64,000 bases of DNA from JACKAF01 sp041391485. GTDB taxonomy: Bacteria > Bdellovibrionota > FAC87 > UBA2466 > JACKAF01. Positions 1 through 9,113 of this stretch are shown here, piece after piece; the first letter of the stretch is position 1, and the number at the start of each line of letters is the position of its first letter. The stretch covers positions 1 to 64,000 of the forward strand of contig JAWKNY010000001.1 in NCBI GenBank assembly GCA_041391485.1, read 5' to 3'. The position numbers and the translations under genes were made by a program. Under the pieces are notes generated by a model, which saw only the letters and a list, made by a program, of their open reading frames with translations, did no database searches and was not told the origin of the DNA.

Positions 1-52
1 ACACTCACGGTCGAAATGAACCGTGTGTTGAATCAGTGAGTGGGAGTCAACG

Positions 53-1462
53 ATGGAAGAGCTGAAAAAACCCAAAGATGCGGTTGTATTTGCCGAGGCA
101 AAATCACCGAAGGGCACCGTCCTCTTTGTAGACGATGATACGAGTTTACATGAGCTGTTTGCGGTGCAGTTTCCCGAGGAGGGTTATACCGTTGTTGGGT
201 TTGATGACGCGACCAAAGCCCTGTCCAATGTGGAGGGAGCGACAATTCCCTTCGATGTCGTCGTATCCGATCTGAACATGCCGGGCATGGATGGTCTGGA
301 ATTTATCTCTCGCATCAAAGCGCTGGATCCGGATCTACCTGTCGTCCTTATTACGGCACACGGCTCGGTGGATTCAGCCGTGCAGGCCATGAAACGGGGG
401 GCCTCTGACTTCATTGAGAAGCCCATTAATTTTGTGCAGCTAGGCATTGTACTGGAACGCAATCTCTCACTACGCAAGTTACGCCAGGACAACCGAAGCC
501 TCAAACGCGAAATGGCGGCCAGCTGGCGCTTAGGGGATCTCATCGGCAAAAGCGCAGCAATGAAAGCGGTGTTTTCGGTCATTGAACGCGTCGCTTCTTC
601 TTCCGCGCACATCCTTATCACAGGCGAAAGCGGGACCGGTAAAGAGGTGGTGGCACGCGCCATCCACAATCACAGCCCTCGCAACGACAAGCCCTGCGTG
701 ACCGTCAACTGCGCCGCAATCCCGGAGAACCTCCTTGAATCAGAACTTTTTGGGCATAAACGGGGTTCCTTTAGCGGAGCCACAGAAAACCGCATCGGCC
801 TTTTTCAGGAGGCTTCGGGAGGGACTCTTTTCCTGGATGAAATTGGTGAGATGCCGCTCGAGTTGCAGGCCAAACTTCTGCGTGCCATTCAGGATAAGAA
901 AATTCGGCCCGTAGGCGAGAATAAGGACAGAGAGATAGACGTGCGCATCCTTGCCGCCACCAATGTGAACCTGCGCGATGCCATCAAGGCCGGCGACTTT
1001 CGGGAGGATCTCTACTTCCGGCTGTCCGTTATCCCGATCGAAATTCCCCCGCTTCGCAACCGCCGCGAAGACATCCCCCTACTGGCTTCGCACTTTTTGA
1101 ACAAGTTCAGCTCCGAGAACGGCAAGAGCATCACGCGTCTTTCCCCAAAGGCTTTGGCTAAACTCGTCGCCCAGAGGTGGGACGGAAACGTACGCCAGCT
1201 CCAGAACGCCATCGAACGCGCCGTCATTCTTTGCGAGGAAGACCAGATAGCGGAGAAGGATATCGTGGTGGATGAGGATCTCGAGCTAGAGCCGCCCTCA
1301 AAGAAGTTCTTTGCGAACCTGCCTACCCTGGAGCAGCTAGAAAAAGAATACATTCAGTATGTGCTGATGCAGACCCACGGCAGGAAAGAGAAAGCCGCCT
1401 CTATTTTAGGTGTGAACCGAAAGACTTTGTATCGCAAAGAGCAGGAACTAAACGAAGCTTAA
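53..1462 (+). CDS. NtrC-family sigma-54 response regulator
   Basis: Transcription activator of sigma-54 promoters, 469 aa. Receiver domain (about 20-135) has the acidic pocket VDDD, phospho-acceptor D73 in SDLNMPG, T101 and K123. The AAA+ domain (about 160-390) has Walker A GESGTGKE (191-198), the sigma-54 contact loop as GSFSGA (238-243, usual form GAFTGA) and Walker B GTLFLDEIGE. A Fis-type helix-turn-helix ends the protein (ILGVNRKTLYRKEQEL). GGGAGT lies just before the ATG. No kinase gene is seen beside it; its partner may lie upstream of the window. Nearby sigma-54 promoters at 1981, 2781, 2925 and 9741 are candidate targets, which is inference from proximity. Confidence 0.95.
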   Translation: MEELKKPKDAVVFAEAKSPKGTVLFVDDDTSLHELFAVQFPEEGYTVVGFDDATKALSNVEGATIPFDVVVSDLNMPGMDGLEFISRIKALDPDLPVVLITAHGSVDSAVQAMKRGASDFIEKPINFVQLGIVLERNLSLRKLRQDNRSLKREMAASWRLGDLIGKSAAMKAVFSVIERVASSSAHILITGESGTGKEVVARAIHNHSPRNDKPCVTVNCAAIPENLLESELFGHKRGSFSGATENRIGLFQEASGGTLFLDEIGEMPLELQAKLLRAIQDKKIRPVGENKDREIDVRILAATNVNLRDAIKAGDFREDLYFRLSVIPIEIPPLRNRREDIPLLASHFLNKFSSENGKSITRLSPKALAKLVAQRWDGNVRQLQNAIERAVILCEEDQIAEKDIVVDEDLELEPPSKKFFANLPTLEQLEKEYIQYVLMQTHGRKEKAASILGVNRKTLYRKEQELNEA

Positions 1463-1479
1463 GAAATGAAAATGGGTTG

Positions 1480-1513
1480 GGGTGGGAGCGGCGCAAACTT
1501 TCCGCTCCCACCC
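1480..1513. terminator. Bidirectional hairpin between convergent genes
   Basis: A perfect 12-bp inverted repeat (GGGTGGGAGCGG, 10-nt loop, exact complement) fills the gap between the stop codons of two convergent genes. There is no strong T-run on either side, so termination strength is uncertain. Confidence 0.65.
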
Positions 1514-1519
1514 AATGGA

Positions 1520-1936
1520 TTACTCTGAGGGGTTGTTGAGTTTATGCGAGTCGAGCTTTACAAGGAGTTGTTCCACGTCGCTCATGGTCTCGCTTAACGC
1601 CTGCACCTTCTTGGTCTTCTCTGCCTTAGGTGCGGCCTTTACTTCTACAATCTGACTCTTGGCCACTTGCTGCTTCTTCTTCAGCTCAGCCAAGGTCTCT
1701 TTCTCCGGCTCCGGAAGCTGACCCTTCTCCAGAGCTCCGACTTCCTGATCGATTTGCTGGATGCGTTGTTCGGTCTCTTCGACGAACTTGTCACTAGCCT
1801 CTGTGACAGCTTTGCCTTGAGCACCGGGGGCGGCGCTATGCGTTTTTGGGGCCGTCGAAGCCAACGCGAACGTCGCACCCAGGGTGAACGCTCCTACAAC
1901 GAACCTACGTGCGGCTACTACCATTGAATTCTTCAT
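1520..1936 (-). CDS. Small exported helical protein
   Basis: 138 aa. The N-terminus looks like a signal peptide (basic MKNSMVVAARRF, a hydrophobic stretch, then ALASTA). The mature part is charged and almost wholly helical, two helices rich in E, K and Q split by a Pro-containing turn (QLPEPEKE), so a periplasmic coiled-coil hairpin is likely. The ATG has a GGAGG site upstream and a sigma-54 promoter about 45 bases before it. It resembles in design, but not clearly in sequence, the other small exported helical proteins at 2318 and 2966. No family recognised. Confidence 0.75.
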   Translation of the reverse strand: MKNSMVVAARRFVVGAFTLGATFALASTAPKTHSAAPGAQGKAVTEASDKFVEETEQRIQQIDQEVGALEKGQLPEPEKETLAELKKKQQVAKSQIVEVKAAPKAEKTKKVQALSETMSDVEQLLVKLDSHKLNNPSE

Positions 1937-1980
1937 TGAATAAATCCTCCGTGATCAGGTTTAGTATCACTGTTCTTCTT

Positions 1981-1996
1981 AGCAAGCGGAGTGCCA
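1981..1996 (-). promoter_or_regulatory. Sigma-54 promoter of the 1520-1936 gene
   Basis: On the minus strand the sequence reads TGGCACTCCGCTTGCT. This has the invariant GG and GC with 10 bases between and matches the -24/-12 consensus except one weak position. The start codon is about 45 bases downstream, a normal leader length. Confidence 0.85.
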
Positions 1997-2100
1997 GCGA
2001 GCGTGAGCGTCAAATAGGCTCAAGTTTTTCCCGCACGACGAAAAAAGGGGCGAATTGCCACGTTTTTTCCAGATTTCGAATGCCCCAAAATCACCACCGC

Positions 2101-2289
2101 CTACCATGCGAAGGGCGACCCACTGGTCGGCGACCAATTCCGTGGGTGATAGTCTTCCCAAATGCGCCGTCTCGAGTTCACTTTGTGAATCGGTACAACC
2201 TTGGGCTCGACTACCTTGATTCGTTTGAGCAACGGCTTTAAAAGCAGACCGAAGCTACCCACTTTTTCTGTGTTCTTTTTGGTACTCAT
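2101..2289 (-). CDS. Small basic protein
   Basis: 62 aa, strongly basic, no signal peptide or membrane segment. Its ATG sits behind AAGGAGAAGGTGCT, a strong ribosome site, which is the main reason to accept so short a gene. It starts 29 bases after the stop of the exported protein at 2318-2746, so the two are probably one transcript. Function unknown; a shadow reading frame cannot be fully excluded. Confidence 0.55.
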   Translation of the reverse strand: MSTKKNTEKVGSFGLLLKPLLKRIKVVEPKVVPIHKVNSRRRIWEDYHPRNWSPTSGSPFAW

Positions 2290-2317
2290 AGCACCTTCTC
2301 CTTTGTTTTTTACTTCG

Positions 2318-2746
2318 TTAAGAAAGCTGCGCTTCTAGGTACGACACAAATTTTTCGACGTGCGTGATGCGATCGGCCACTTGGATCTCAAGTTTCGCTC
2401 GCTCCTCTCTTCCCGTGTCCAGCAGCACCAGGTAGAGATCGGCAGCGTGGCCCAATTGCTTTTGCAGGTACTCAATGTGTCGTTCGAGTTGCAACCCATC
2501 AATGCCATCGTAACGCTCAATACGAATTTTGAGATCGTAGACGTCGTCAATTAGGCCTTCCAGACGGTTTTCCATGTCATTCAGGAATATCTCCTGCCCT
2601 ACCGTTGCGACACGGTCCTTGGTCCAAGGCGACTTCTCGTCCGCTTCTAGGGGCAATGAGAAGCACAACAAGACCACTACCAACGCTAATTTGGGGTAAA
2701 CCGAAGTCCTTATTTGATTCTCCATGACCTTGCTTATGCTTTTCAT
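2318..2746 (-). CDS. Exported helical protein
   Basis: 142 aa from the ATG at 2746, chosen over longer in-frame starts because ACAGGAGGTCGGCA precedes it and a signal peptide (KLALVVVLLCFSLPLEA) follows. The mature protein is helical and acidic, with heptad-like segments (MENRLEGLIDDVYDLKIRIERY; EYLQKQLGHAADLYLVLLD). The second half is loosely similar in layout to the divergent gene at 2966-3385, so the two may be distant paralogues. A GG-N10-GC element lies at 2781-2796. No known family recognised. Confidence 0.75.
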   Translation of the reverse strand: MKSISKVMENQIRTSVYPKLALVVVLLCFSLPLEADEKSPWTKDRVATVGQEIFLNDMENRLEGLIDDVYDLKIRIERYDGIDGLQLERHIEYLQKQLGHAADLYLVLLDTGREERAKLEIQVADRITHVEKFVSYLEAQLS

Positions 2747-2780
2747 TGCCGACCTCCTGTTCCTCACACCCATTACGAAT

Positions 2781-2796
2781 TGCAACGTAAAGGCCA
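2781..2796 (-). promoter_or_regulatory. Probable sigma-54 promoter of the 2746-2101 pair
   Basis: Minus strand reads TGGCCTTTACGTTGCA. GG-N10-GC spacing and the TTGCA half are perfect, while the -24 half departs from TGGCACG at three outer positions. It lies about 35 bases before the start codon of the first gene. Confidence 0.6.
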
Positions 2797-2924
2797 ATCG
2801 TTGGAACCAAGATTTCCAGCACTTAGAAACATAGCGAGGCAGAATGTCCCGTTTTTGCTTCAGCCAGTTGTCCCCGTTCAGTGCGAAACCACTCCAAACG
2901 CGCGACATCATTGGCACTAACAGT

Positions 2925-2940
2925 TGGTATGCCGTTTGCT
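2925..2940 (+). promoter_or_regulatory. Probable sigma-54 promoter of the 2966-3983 genes
   Basis: TGGTATGCCGTTTGCT has GG-N10-GC spacing and a perfect TTGCT half; two positions of TGGCACG differ. The transcription start would fall near 2952, just before the GAGAGGAGGAA ribosome site of the next gene. Confidence 0.6.
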
Positions 2941-2965
2941 CCTTGAATAAGTGAGAGGAGGAATC

Positions 2966-3385
2966 ATGCAGCTAACATATGAAGACACATTAATCGCTCC
3001 ACCCAAACAACCGAGTCTATTGCACCGCCTAGTGTGGCCAACCGCACTGGTGGTCACCATCTTATGCGCCGTAGGTTTTGCAACACCGGAACTCGAAGAA
3101 CGTGATTCCTACTTAGGGTCGATGGAGAAGAAAATCACACAGCTCTTGGACGCGCACGAAAGGGTCAGCACGGACGCCGCCTGGGATAATGTCAAAAACG
3201 AAACCGCCTACTTCTATTGGCTTGAGGCACTGGACCGCGAGGTTGAAAACATCGGCGACGCGTTTTACCTAGCTGAAATCGCCACTCCCAAGAACTGGGA
3301 CGTGCGCAAAGATCGCCTCGCCAAGTCCGTTCACCGAGCGGAAAACCTGCTCGACAAAGTACAACAACAAATGTTCAAGGAGTAG
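2966..3385 (+). CDS. Exported or membrane-anchored helical protein
   Basis: 139 aa from the ATG at 2966, which has GAGAGGAGGAATC before it; an in-frame GTG 15 bases earlier overlaps that site and is less likely. One hydrophobic segment (residues about 25-42, VWPTALVVTILCAVGFA) anchors or exports it; the rest is a charged helical hairpin (MEKKITQLLDAHERV; REVENIGDAFYLAEIA; VHRAENLLDKVQQQM). The next gene follows after 3 bases, so they are an operon. Function unknown. Confidence 0.75.
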   Translation: MQLTYEDTLIAPPKQPSLLHRLVWPTALVVTILCAVGFATPELEERDSYLGSMEKKITQLLDAHERVSTDAAWDNVKNETAYFYWLEALDREVENIGDAFYLAEIATPKNWDVRKDRLAKSVHRAENLLDKVQQQMFKE

Positions 3386-3388
3386 AAA

Positions 3389-3592
3389 GTGCGCTTTCCA
3401 CTTGTACGACGCCTAGATCCGGTAACGATTGCCCTCAGATTGGTCTCGCTGCTTGCGTTGGTGCTCGTCTTAGCGATGGCATGGAGCTTTTACATACCGC
3501 CCTCATCGCAGCCGCAGCGCTTTTCCATTCAAGAACGGTCGGGTAAAGGAGCCCAGCTTATCAACCGAATAGGAAAAGACAGCTTTCGTTGA
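3389..3592 (+). CDS. Small single-pass membrane protein
   Basis: 67 aa with a GTG start behind AAGGAGTAGAAA. One transmembrane segment (about residues 15-35, ALRLVSLLALVLVLAMAWSFY) is followed by a short basic periplasmic tail. It is packed between two genes of the same strand and is probably co-transcribed. No family recognised. Confidence 0.65.
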   Translation: MRFPLVRRLDPVTIALRLVSLLALVLVLAMAWSFYIPPSSQPQRFSIQERSGKGAQLINRIGKDSFR

Positions 3593-3614
3593 TAAGGTGA
3601 GTAGTGAGGGCCAC

Positions 3615-3983
3615 ATGAAGTCGTTTCAGCTTGGAATTTTGTTTTTGCTTTTTTTAGCGTGGTGCCCCCTAGGTGTGGCGGGATCCGCCACCAAGGGCAT
3701 GGCCTCCTGGTACGGCAAAAAGTACCATGGGCGCACCACCGCGAGCGGTGCAACTTTTAACATGAATGAGATGACCGCCGCTCACCGCACGCTGCCCTTC
3801 GGCACCCAAGTGCGAGTCACCCGTGTTTCCTCTGGTAAATCCGTTGTGGTCACTATCAACGACCGCGGCCCTTTCGCAAAAAATCGCATCATCGACCTCT
3901 CCCGCAAAGCCGCCTCTCAACTGGGAATCATCAAAAAAGGCCAAGCGATGGTGAAGATTGAAGTGCTAAAAGCGGCCGAGTAG
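3615..3983 (+). CDS. rlpA: RlpA-like septal ring/peptidoglycan protein
   Basis: 122 aa from the ATG at 3615; signal peptide about residues 1-23. The mature part is a single double-psi beta-barrel with the RlpA signature: GMASWYGKKYHGRTTASG, TAAHRTLPFGT and INDRGPF. H57 and D83 match the catalytic pair of RlpA lytic transglycosylases, which cut peptidoglycan strands lacking stem peptides. It has no SPOR domain, so septal targeting by that route is absent. A frame-compatible GTG lies 18 bases earlier but starts with no clear hydrophobic signal. Confidence 0.9.
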   Translation: MKSFQLGILFLLFLAWCPLGVAGSATKGMASWYGKKYHGRTTASGATFNMNEMTAAHRTLPFGTQVRVTRVSSGKSVVVTINDRGPFAKNRIIDLSRKAASQLGIIKKGQAMVKIEVLKAAE

Positions 3984-4098
3984 GTCGTATTCCACCAATG
4001 GCCTCCCTTTTTCCACTCTCCGAAAAGAACCGTTGAGCCTGAGCAACGATTGGGCTAATCCATGAGGTAGTTTCAGCTTTGGCTTTTTGGGGATTGTT

Positions 4099-4956
4099 GT
4101 GCGGCTTTTACTGTTCGGCTTTTTGTTGCTGAGCCTCCTGCCCGTGTCGGGGCAGGCTGCAGGCAAGGTTGGCGTCGGTGTCCTTCTTGGGACACGCGTG
4201 ACCTACGGGATTGTATGGGAACGTGCGGGTGCGCCCAGTGTCCGCTTTTCCCCCACCCCAGGCGCCGATGTGGCGACAGGCGAAGCGCTTCGCAATATAG
4301 AGGTTCTGGAGCTGCCCATTGCTAAACCTTACTGGTCGGCACTTCGTTATATTATAGATAACCCAGGCCCGATCTTTCTCAGCGTTCCCGATGGTGCCGG
4401 TTTGGACGGAAGGCGCAACCTGGAACTCGTGCACCTTTACCTAGATGTGGAGCAGGTGAATGGGCAATGGCACGTCACCGCGATCTGGGCGAGCTTTTCC
4501 GGGAGTCGGCTCAATCCGGCCGGCGAACCGCCTATCCCCAACCCCGGCCGCCTCGAACACAACTTAACCTACGCAGTTGCCGAGGATCAAAAGACCCGAG
4601 TCTTGGACCTGCGCGAAGCCGAGCCCCCCTGGCCCACGCTAATCCTTCATGACTTTAATCTGCCGCTCTACTTTGAAAGTCAGCTTGTCTACGGACGCTC
4701 GATGCATGTGATGGATGAGGAGCCCGTTCAAAACTACCAAAAATCTTTCGGCATAAGTTTTGGGGACAATGGATGGCAGCAGCTATTTGCGACCGACTTC
4801 AGCATTCAAGGGTACGATCTTACGGCCTACGGCATCGCGAGATCGTTTCCGTGGCAGTCACGTTGCGTACGGGTGTTACTCAACTCGCTCAAGGCGGAGA
4901 CGGTTAAGGCCTTTCTGCCATCGCCTACGCGCAGTCAACTCGAAAGGGGTTCATAA
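4099..4956 (+). CDS. Exported protein of unknown function
   Basis: About 285 aa. The start is uncertain: GTG at 4099 and TTG at 4087 are both possible, each giving a signal peptide (LLLFGFLLLSLLPVSGQAAG). The mature protein is mostly beta in character, with many Pro and Gly residues, two Cys and no recognised motif. It follows the RlpA-like gene after about 115 bases on the same strand. Its neighbours suggest an envelope role, but nothing in the sequence proves one. Confidence 0.7.
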   Translation: MRLLLFGFLLLSLLPVSGQAAGKVGVGVLLGTRVTYGIVWERAGAPSVRFSPTPGADVATGEALRNIEVLELPIAKPYWSALRYIIDNPGPIFLSVPDGAGLDGRRNLELVHLYLDVEQVNGQWHVTAIWASFSGSRLNPAGEPPIPNPGRLEHNLTYAVAEDQKTRVLDLREAEPPWPTLILHDFNLPLYFESQLVYGRSMHVMDEEPVQNYQKSFGISFGDNGWQQLFATDFSIQGYDLTAYGIARSFPWQSRCVRVLLNSLKAETVKAFLPSPTRSQLERGS

Positions 4957-5130
4957 GGAGCGTCCGAAAGGGATCGATCGCTCCACTAAGGTAGCAAGAA
5001 CCGATGTTTTTTACGCGAAACGGTCTCCCCCATCTTTACCTTCTCTTGTTTAGACACCTTGCGTCGGTTTGATTACGGTCCTTTCCAATCGTCTTATCCT
5101 TACTAACTGATTATTGGAGCTCATGGGTCC

Positions 5131-8100
5131 GTGTATTGGAAGTTTCTCATTATTGCATCGCTTTGCTTTGCTGGATTTGGCGTAGCCAGCACACCTTTAA
5201 CGGTGGAAGAAGAGGAGATTTGCCGGGCGGCGGTTAGGGATACGGCGGAAGAGCTTTCCTTATCCGTAGACGAAACCGAGGAAAACGCGGACGATCCGCC
5301 CTCCACTCTCGGCAAAAAATACCGGGCCGGTACAATATGGACAGCCGATCATGTGCTCAGCTGCATACGCAGGATGCAAGCCGCAAAACTCCCGCTTCAT
5401 TTGGGTTCCTTCGCAAAAGAGGACGAAAAGAAATCAAGGATTTACCAAGAGGTCACCGGTCGAGGGAGTTCGAACAAGAGTTTTAAGCGCCGCCAAGAGA
5501 GAATTTGGAAGCTGGGAGAAGGCTCTTGAGGCGGCCGGCGTCGATCCCAAGCTCGTCCTAAAGCGTGTACCCTGGACACCCGAACTCATTCGCACTTGTG
5601 CACGGGCCCTACACGCGGCAAAAGTCCCTCTCAATCCGGGTGCAATCCAGAACGACAAGAGCGATGCCACAGCCAATATTCTTCAAGCGGCAATAGGCTA
5701 CCGAGCCAAAGGGAGTGATGTGTACGCCGCGCCCAAAGTCGAGATGGCTGGGCTAAGGTCTTAGAAGACATTGGTCTCAACCCAAAAGATTGCCAACAAA
5801 CCGTCGAGTGGAGTCGGGATCTCATCATCAAGTGCATTCAAGGGCTAAACCAGGCCGGTCTGCCGGTGAACAGCGCGTCCGTACAACGTCCTCCAAACGA
5901 CGATACAGCGACAAAGTTAAAAGAGATTACGGGAGTAAGCGTATCGGGTGCCGCACTTCACCAGGCCGCCATCATGGAGTTCAGCAATTGGGGCGCCGCT
6001 CTGGTCGCCTCGGGGATAGATCCCAAAGCGATATCAAAAAGAACCGAATGGACCGAGGAGATGCTCCTCACCGCAATCAAGTCTCTGGACGGACGCTTCC
6101 CTGATGCATCGCGGCGGGTGTCGCCCGCAATACGAGCGCAGAAATCAAGCTGCACATGAAAACAATTTTAGGTAAGCCCATCACCGGAAGTGCCCTTTAC
6201 GACGCGGCAAAAAACCACTTTGGAGGTTGGCCTCAGGCACTGGAGGCCGCCGGCTTTGATCCAAATAAGATTAAGGCGTACGCGGAATGGGACGCGGATA
6301 AGGTAGTAAAATGTATTCAAGCTCTAGACGGCAAGATACCGCTCAACATCGATCATATCCTCAACGAAACACCTGAGCGCCTGAGCCCCTTTTTAAAACC
6401 AATCCTGGGGAAAGATAGCAATGGACGCGCCCTACGCATGGCCGCGCAACGCTACTACGGCGGCTGGCCGCAAGCGCTTGAGGCGGCCGGAGTGGATCCC
6501 AAGAGTGTTCGTAAGTCCGCTCAGTGGACTCGAGAGTTAGTAGTAGAGGCGATAAAAACACTCGAACCCGAAGAGTTGCACCCAGACCTGCTTCGCTTAG
6601 AGGGCTCGACCGAACTCCGCGAGCGCTTGCGACAGGTCACAGGTTTTCTAAACGCCGGCGTTGATCTCCATCAGGCCGGAGTGCATCACTTCGGAAGTTG
6701 GGAGGCAGCCCTGTGGGCCGCCGGGATAGATCCTTCGACCGTCAATAAAAGAGTAAACTGGGAACCGAATAGCCTGGTGAGTTTTGCAAAGTACCTGGTA
6801 GCCAATCGATTGCCTCTTGGACCGGCCGCCATCCTAGCGACCGACAAGCCAGAGATCAAAGCCGAGTTGGTAGCACGTTTTGGAGAGAAGGCCACGCTGG
6901 CACGATTCGTCCAGGCGGCATCGGTAATTTTCAAAGGTTGGGCAAACTACCTGAAAGCCGCGGGAATAGATGAGTCGGAAGTACGACTGCTTTCAAGGTG
7001 GGACGGGCAAGCCGTGGTACGTGCAATCCAAGACTTGAAGCAAGAAGGCGTCCCTTTGGACGAACGGCAGATCTCACAGGATACCTCTTCTGAAACTCGG
7101 GACCTTCTGCAACGCAGCCTAGGCAGACGTGCTAGCGGCAGAGAGCTCTATCTCGTCTCCACCGTTCTCTTTGAAAACTGGGAAAATGCTGTGCGCTTTG
7201 CGACGAATCCGGGGGCAAAACTAACGCGCGATCAAGTGGGCAAGGCCATCCGTGCCTTGGAGGCTATAGAAATTTCCACAGACATGTCTTCGATGAAAGC
7301 GGGCTCCGACACGGGAGACGCCGCAATTGAAAATGCGATCGGCGTCAAGGTGACGATGCCCGACCTGTATTTGGCGGGAGCCGTTCTCTTCGGCTCGTGG
7401 CGAGTCGCCCGAAGGCTACAAGGTGTCAAAGTGGCTGAAATGAAAGGTGACGATGAGAACACCCGATCCGATCGCTCCCGACTGATCGTGCTGATCAAGC
7501 ACCTACACGCAAGCGGCGCCAATTTGGGCCGCATCGAGGAATGGGGACCCAAGGAGCGCAGCCTACTCGAAGATTTTTTTGGCAAAGCGATTGTGCCCTC
7601 AACCCTGCACCTGACATGCCGAGCGATCTTTGGAAGCTGGGAAGCCGCACTCCGCGCAGCAGAACTCAATCCGCGCGACATCTTGATTCGCTACCGCTGG
7701 TCCCGTGCCGATGTGCTTGCCGCACTCCTCCACCTCTCGCACAGCGCAACGAGCATTGAGAAGAGCTCCATTCAAGTGGATGAGTCCATCGGAACGGCAA
7801 CCGAAATCAGCTCTATCTTAAACCGAAGGGAATCGGGACACACTCTCTACTTGGCAGCAGTGGACTACTTCGGCTCCTGGGAAGCGGCCCTCACGGCGAT
7901 CGGCCTTTCCACCACCGGTAGAGCCAGAGTATCTCTTCCAGAAGATAAAATGCGGGATGCCTTGCAAGCACTCGCTGAGAATCACGTCGCACTGAGTGAG
8001 CTCGATCTCGTCACGGATGAGACGGAAACTACACAAGCCGTCTTGGCATCCTCGGTGGGACGTCGTCTGACGGGTGGGCAGTTGTACCACGCACTACGAT

Positions 8101-9107
8101 CCCACTACACCGAAAGTTGGGAGAATATCCTCGTCAAGAACGAACTCAATCTCTCGCGCGTAAAGAAAGATATTTTGGCATCGGGTCGCTTTGGCCCCTC
8201 TCTAACCGTTCACCGCAAGAAATCGATCACTCGAACCGCCGCCACTCAACTGAGTCGGGACGAGATTATCAAAGCGATCACGGCTCTACACGCGCTGGAA
8301 ATTCCGATTTACGCCAGTGCTATCAAAACGGACAACTCTGAGAAAACTCGATCAACACTTGAGGAAGTGCTTCAGATCAACCTCTCGGGTAGACGGCTCC
8401 ACCAGTCGATCAAGCCAGCATTCGAAACCTGGGACGAAGCACTCGCTGCGGCCGGTATTAACACTCGCCAACTCCCCATGCCAGGACGTTGGAACAAAGC
8501 GAAAGTAACCGCAGCGCTGGAGATTCTTAGCAATAACAACGTAGGGCTATCAGCAAGCGAAATGATGGCACTAAAGGATACGGCCGTTTTGGGCCTGATC
8601 GAACCGATTTTCGGAAAAAGTCTCAAGAGCGGAAGTTCTTTGTATTCGGGCGCCGTCACTCAGTTTGGATCCTGGGACAACGCCCTGCGATCGGCGAATA
8701 TCGAACCTGGCTCCGTAAAAAAGAAGTTCGCCCGGCGGGCAAATCTTTCCATGCTTCCTTACCAAACTGAGGGCACCGGGAGTGATGAGGACTTCCGCTA
8801 CCAACGCTACATCGGCACCCCCCCAGAGGCGCCCGATCGCGGGCTCGAGGTCAATGCGTTCCACGACCTCGTGGACGAGGCGCTAAAAGGCATCGAAGAC
8901 GAAAAAGAACGTGAGGTCGCTCGGGCACTCATAGAAAGTATCTTGGCAAGTCCTGAATCCGTAGAACCCGAGTTCATGGCGGAGGTGATTTCCGCTGAGC
9001 TTGGACGCGAGGTCACCCCCGAAGAGGTTCAGGCCTCCCTGCAAAAGCTAGCGGAGCAGCCGGCGCTCCATGCGTTGCGCTCAGCCGTTTTTGACGACGA
9101 GGAGTAG
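5131..9107 (+). CDS. Giant HEAR-like tandem-repeat protein, predicted exported
   Basis: About 1,320 aa once three apparent frameshifts (near 5450, 5730 and 6110) are bridged; the last 983 codons are uninterrupted. GTG start at 5131 gives a signal-peptide-like N-terminus (MYWKFLIIASLCFAGFGVA). Then come about 14 repeats of 70-80 residues, each with a W-[TS] helix, a LP/IPL turn and a block like FGSWEAALWAAGIDP. That block matches my memory of the homing-endonuclease-associated repeat (HNH_repeat), normally a DNA-binding module. No nuclease domain is seen. The C-terminal 110 residues are acidic and helical without repeats. Export of such repeats would be unusual; the signal peptide could instead reflect a wrong start. 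Confidence 0.8.
5341..8720 (+). repeat. Protein-level tandem repeats, about 14 copies
   Basis: Conserved cores visible in order: FGSWEKALEAAGVDP, DGWAKVLEDIGLNP, FSNWGAALVASGIDP, FGGWPQALEAAGFDP, YGGWPQALEAAGVDP, FGSWEAALWAAGIDP, FKGWANYLKAAGID, FENWENAVRFA, FGSWRVARRLQGV, FGSWEAALRAAELNP, FGSWEAALTAIGL, ESWENILVKNELN, FETWDEALAAAGIN, FGSWDNALRSANIEP. The W and the AL/AAG helix are kept while DNA identity between units is low, so the expansion is old. Confidence 0.85.
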
Positions 9108-9113
9108 TGATAG

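Noticed and set aside
184..669. A 161-codon antisense frame under the sigma-54 activator
   Set aside because: Shadow of a strongly conserved gene; Arg/Ser-rich and without ribosome site. The same applies to other antisense frames under clean genes.
2911..2927. A second sigma-54-like match, TTGGCACTAACAGTTGG
   Set aside because: The bases 10 after GG are not GC; spacing fails, while the element at 2925 fits.
5341..8720. CRISPR or DNA-level tandem repeat in the giant gene
   Set aside because: Repetition is at protein level only; DNA units have low identity and no uniform spacers.
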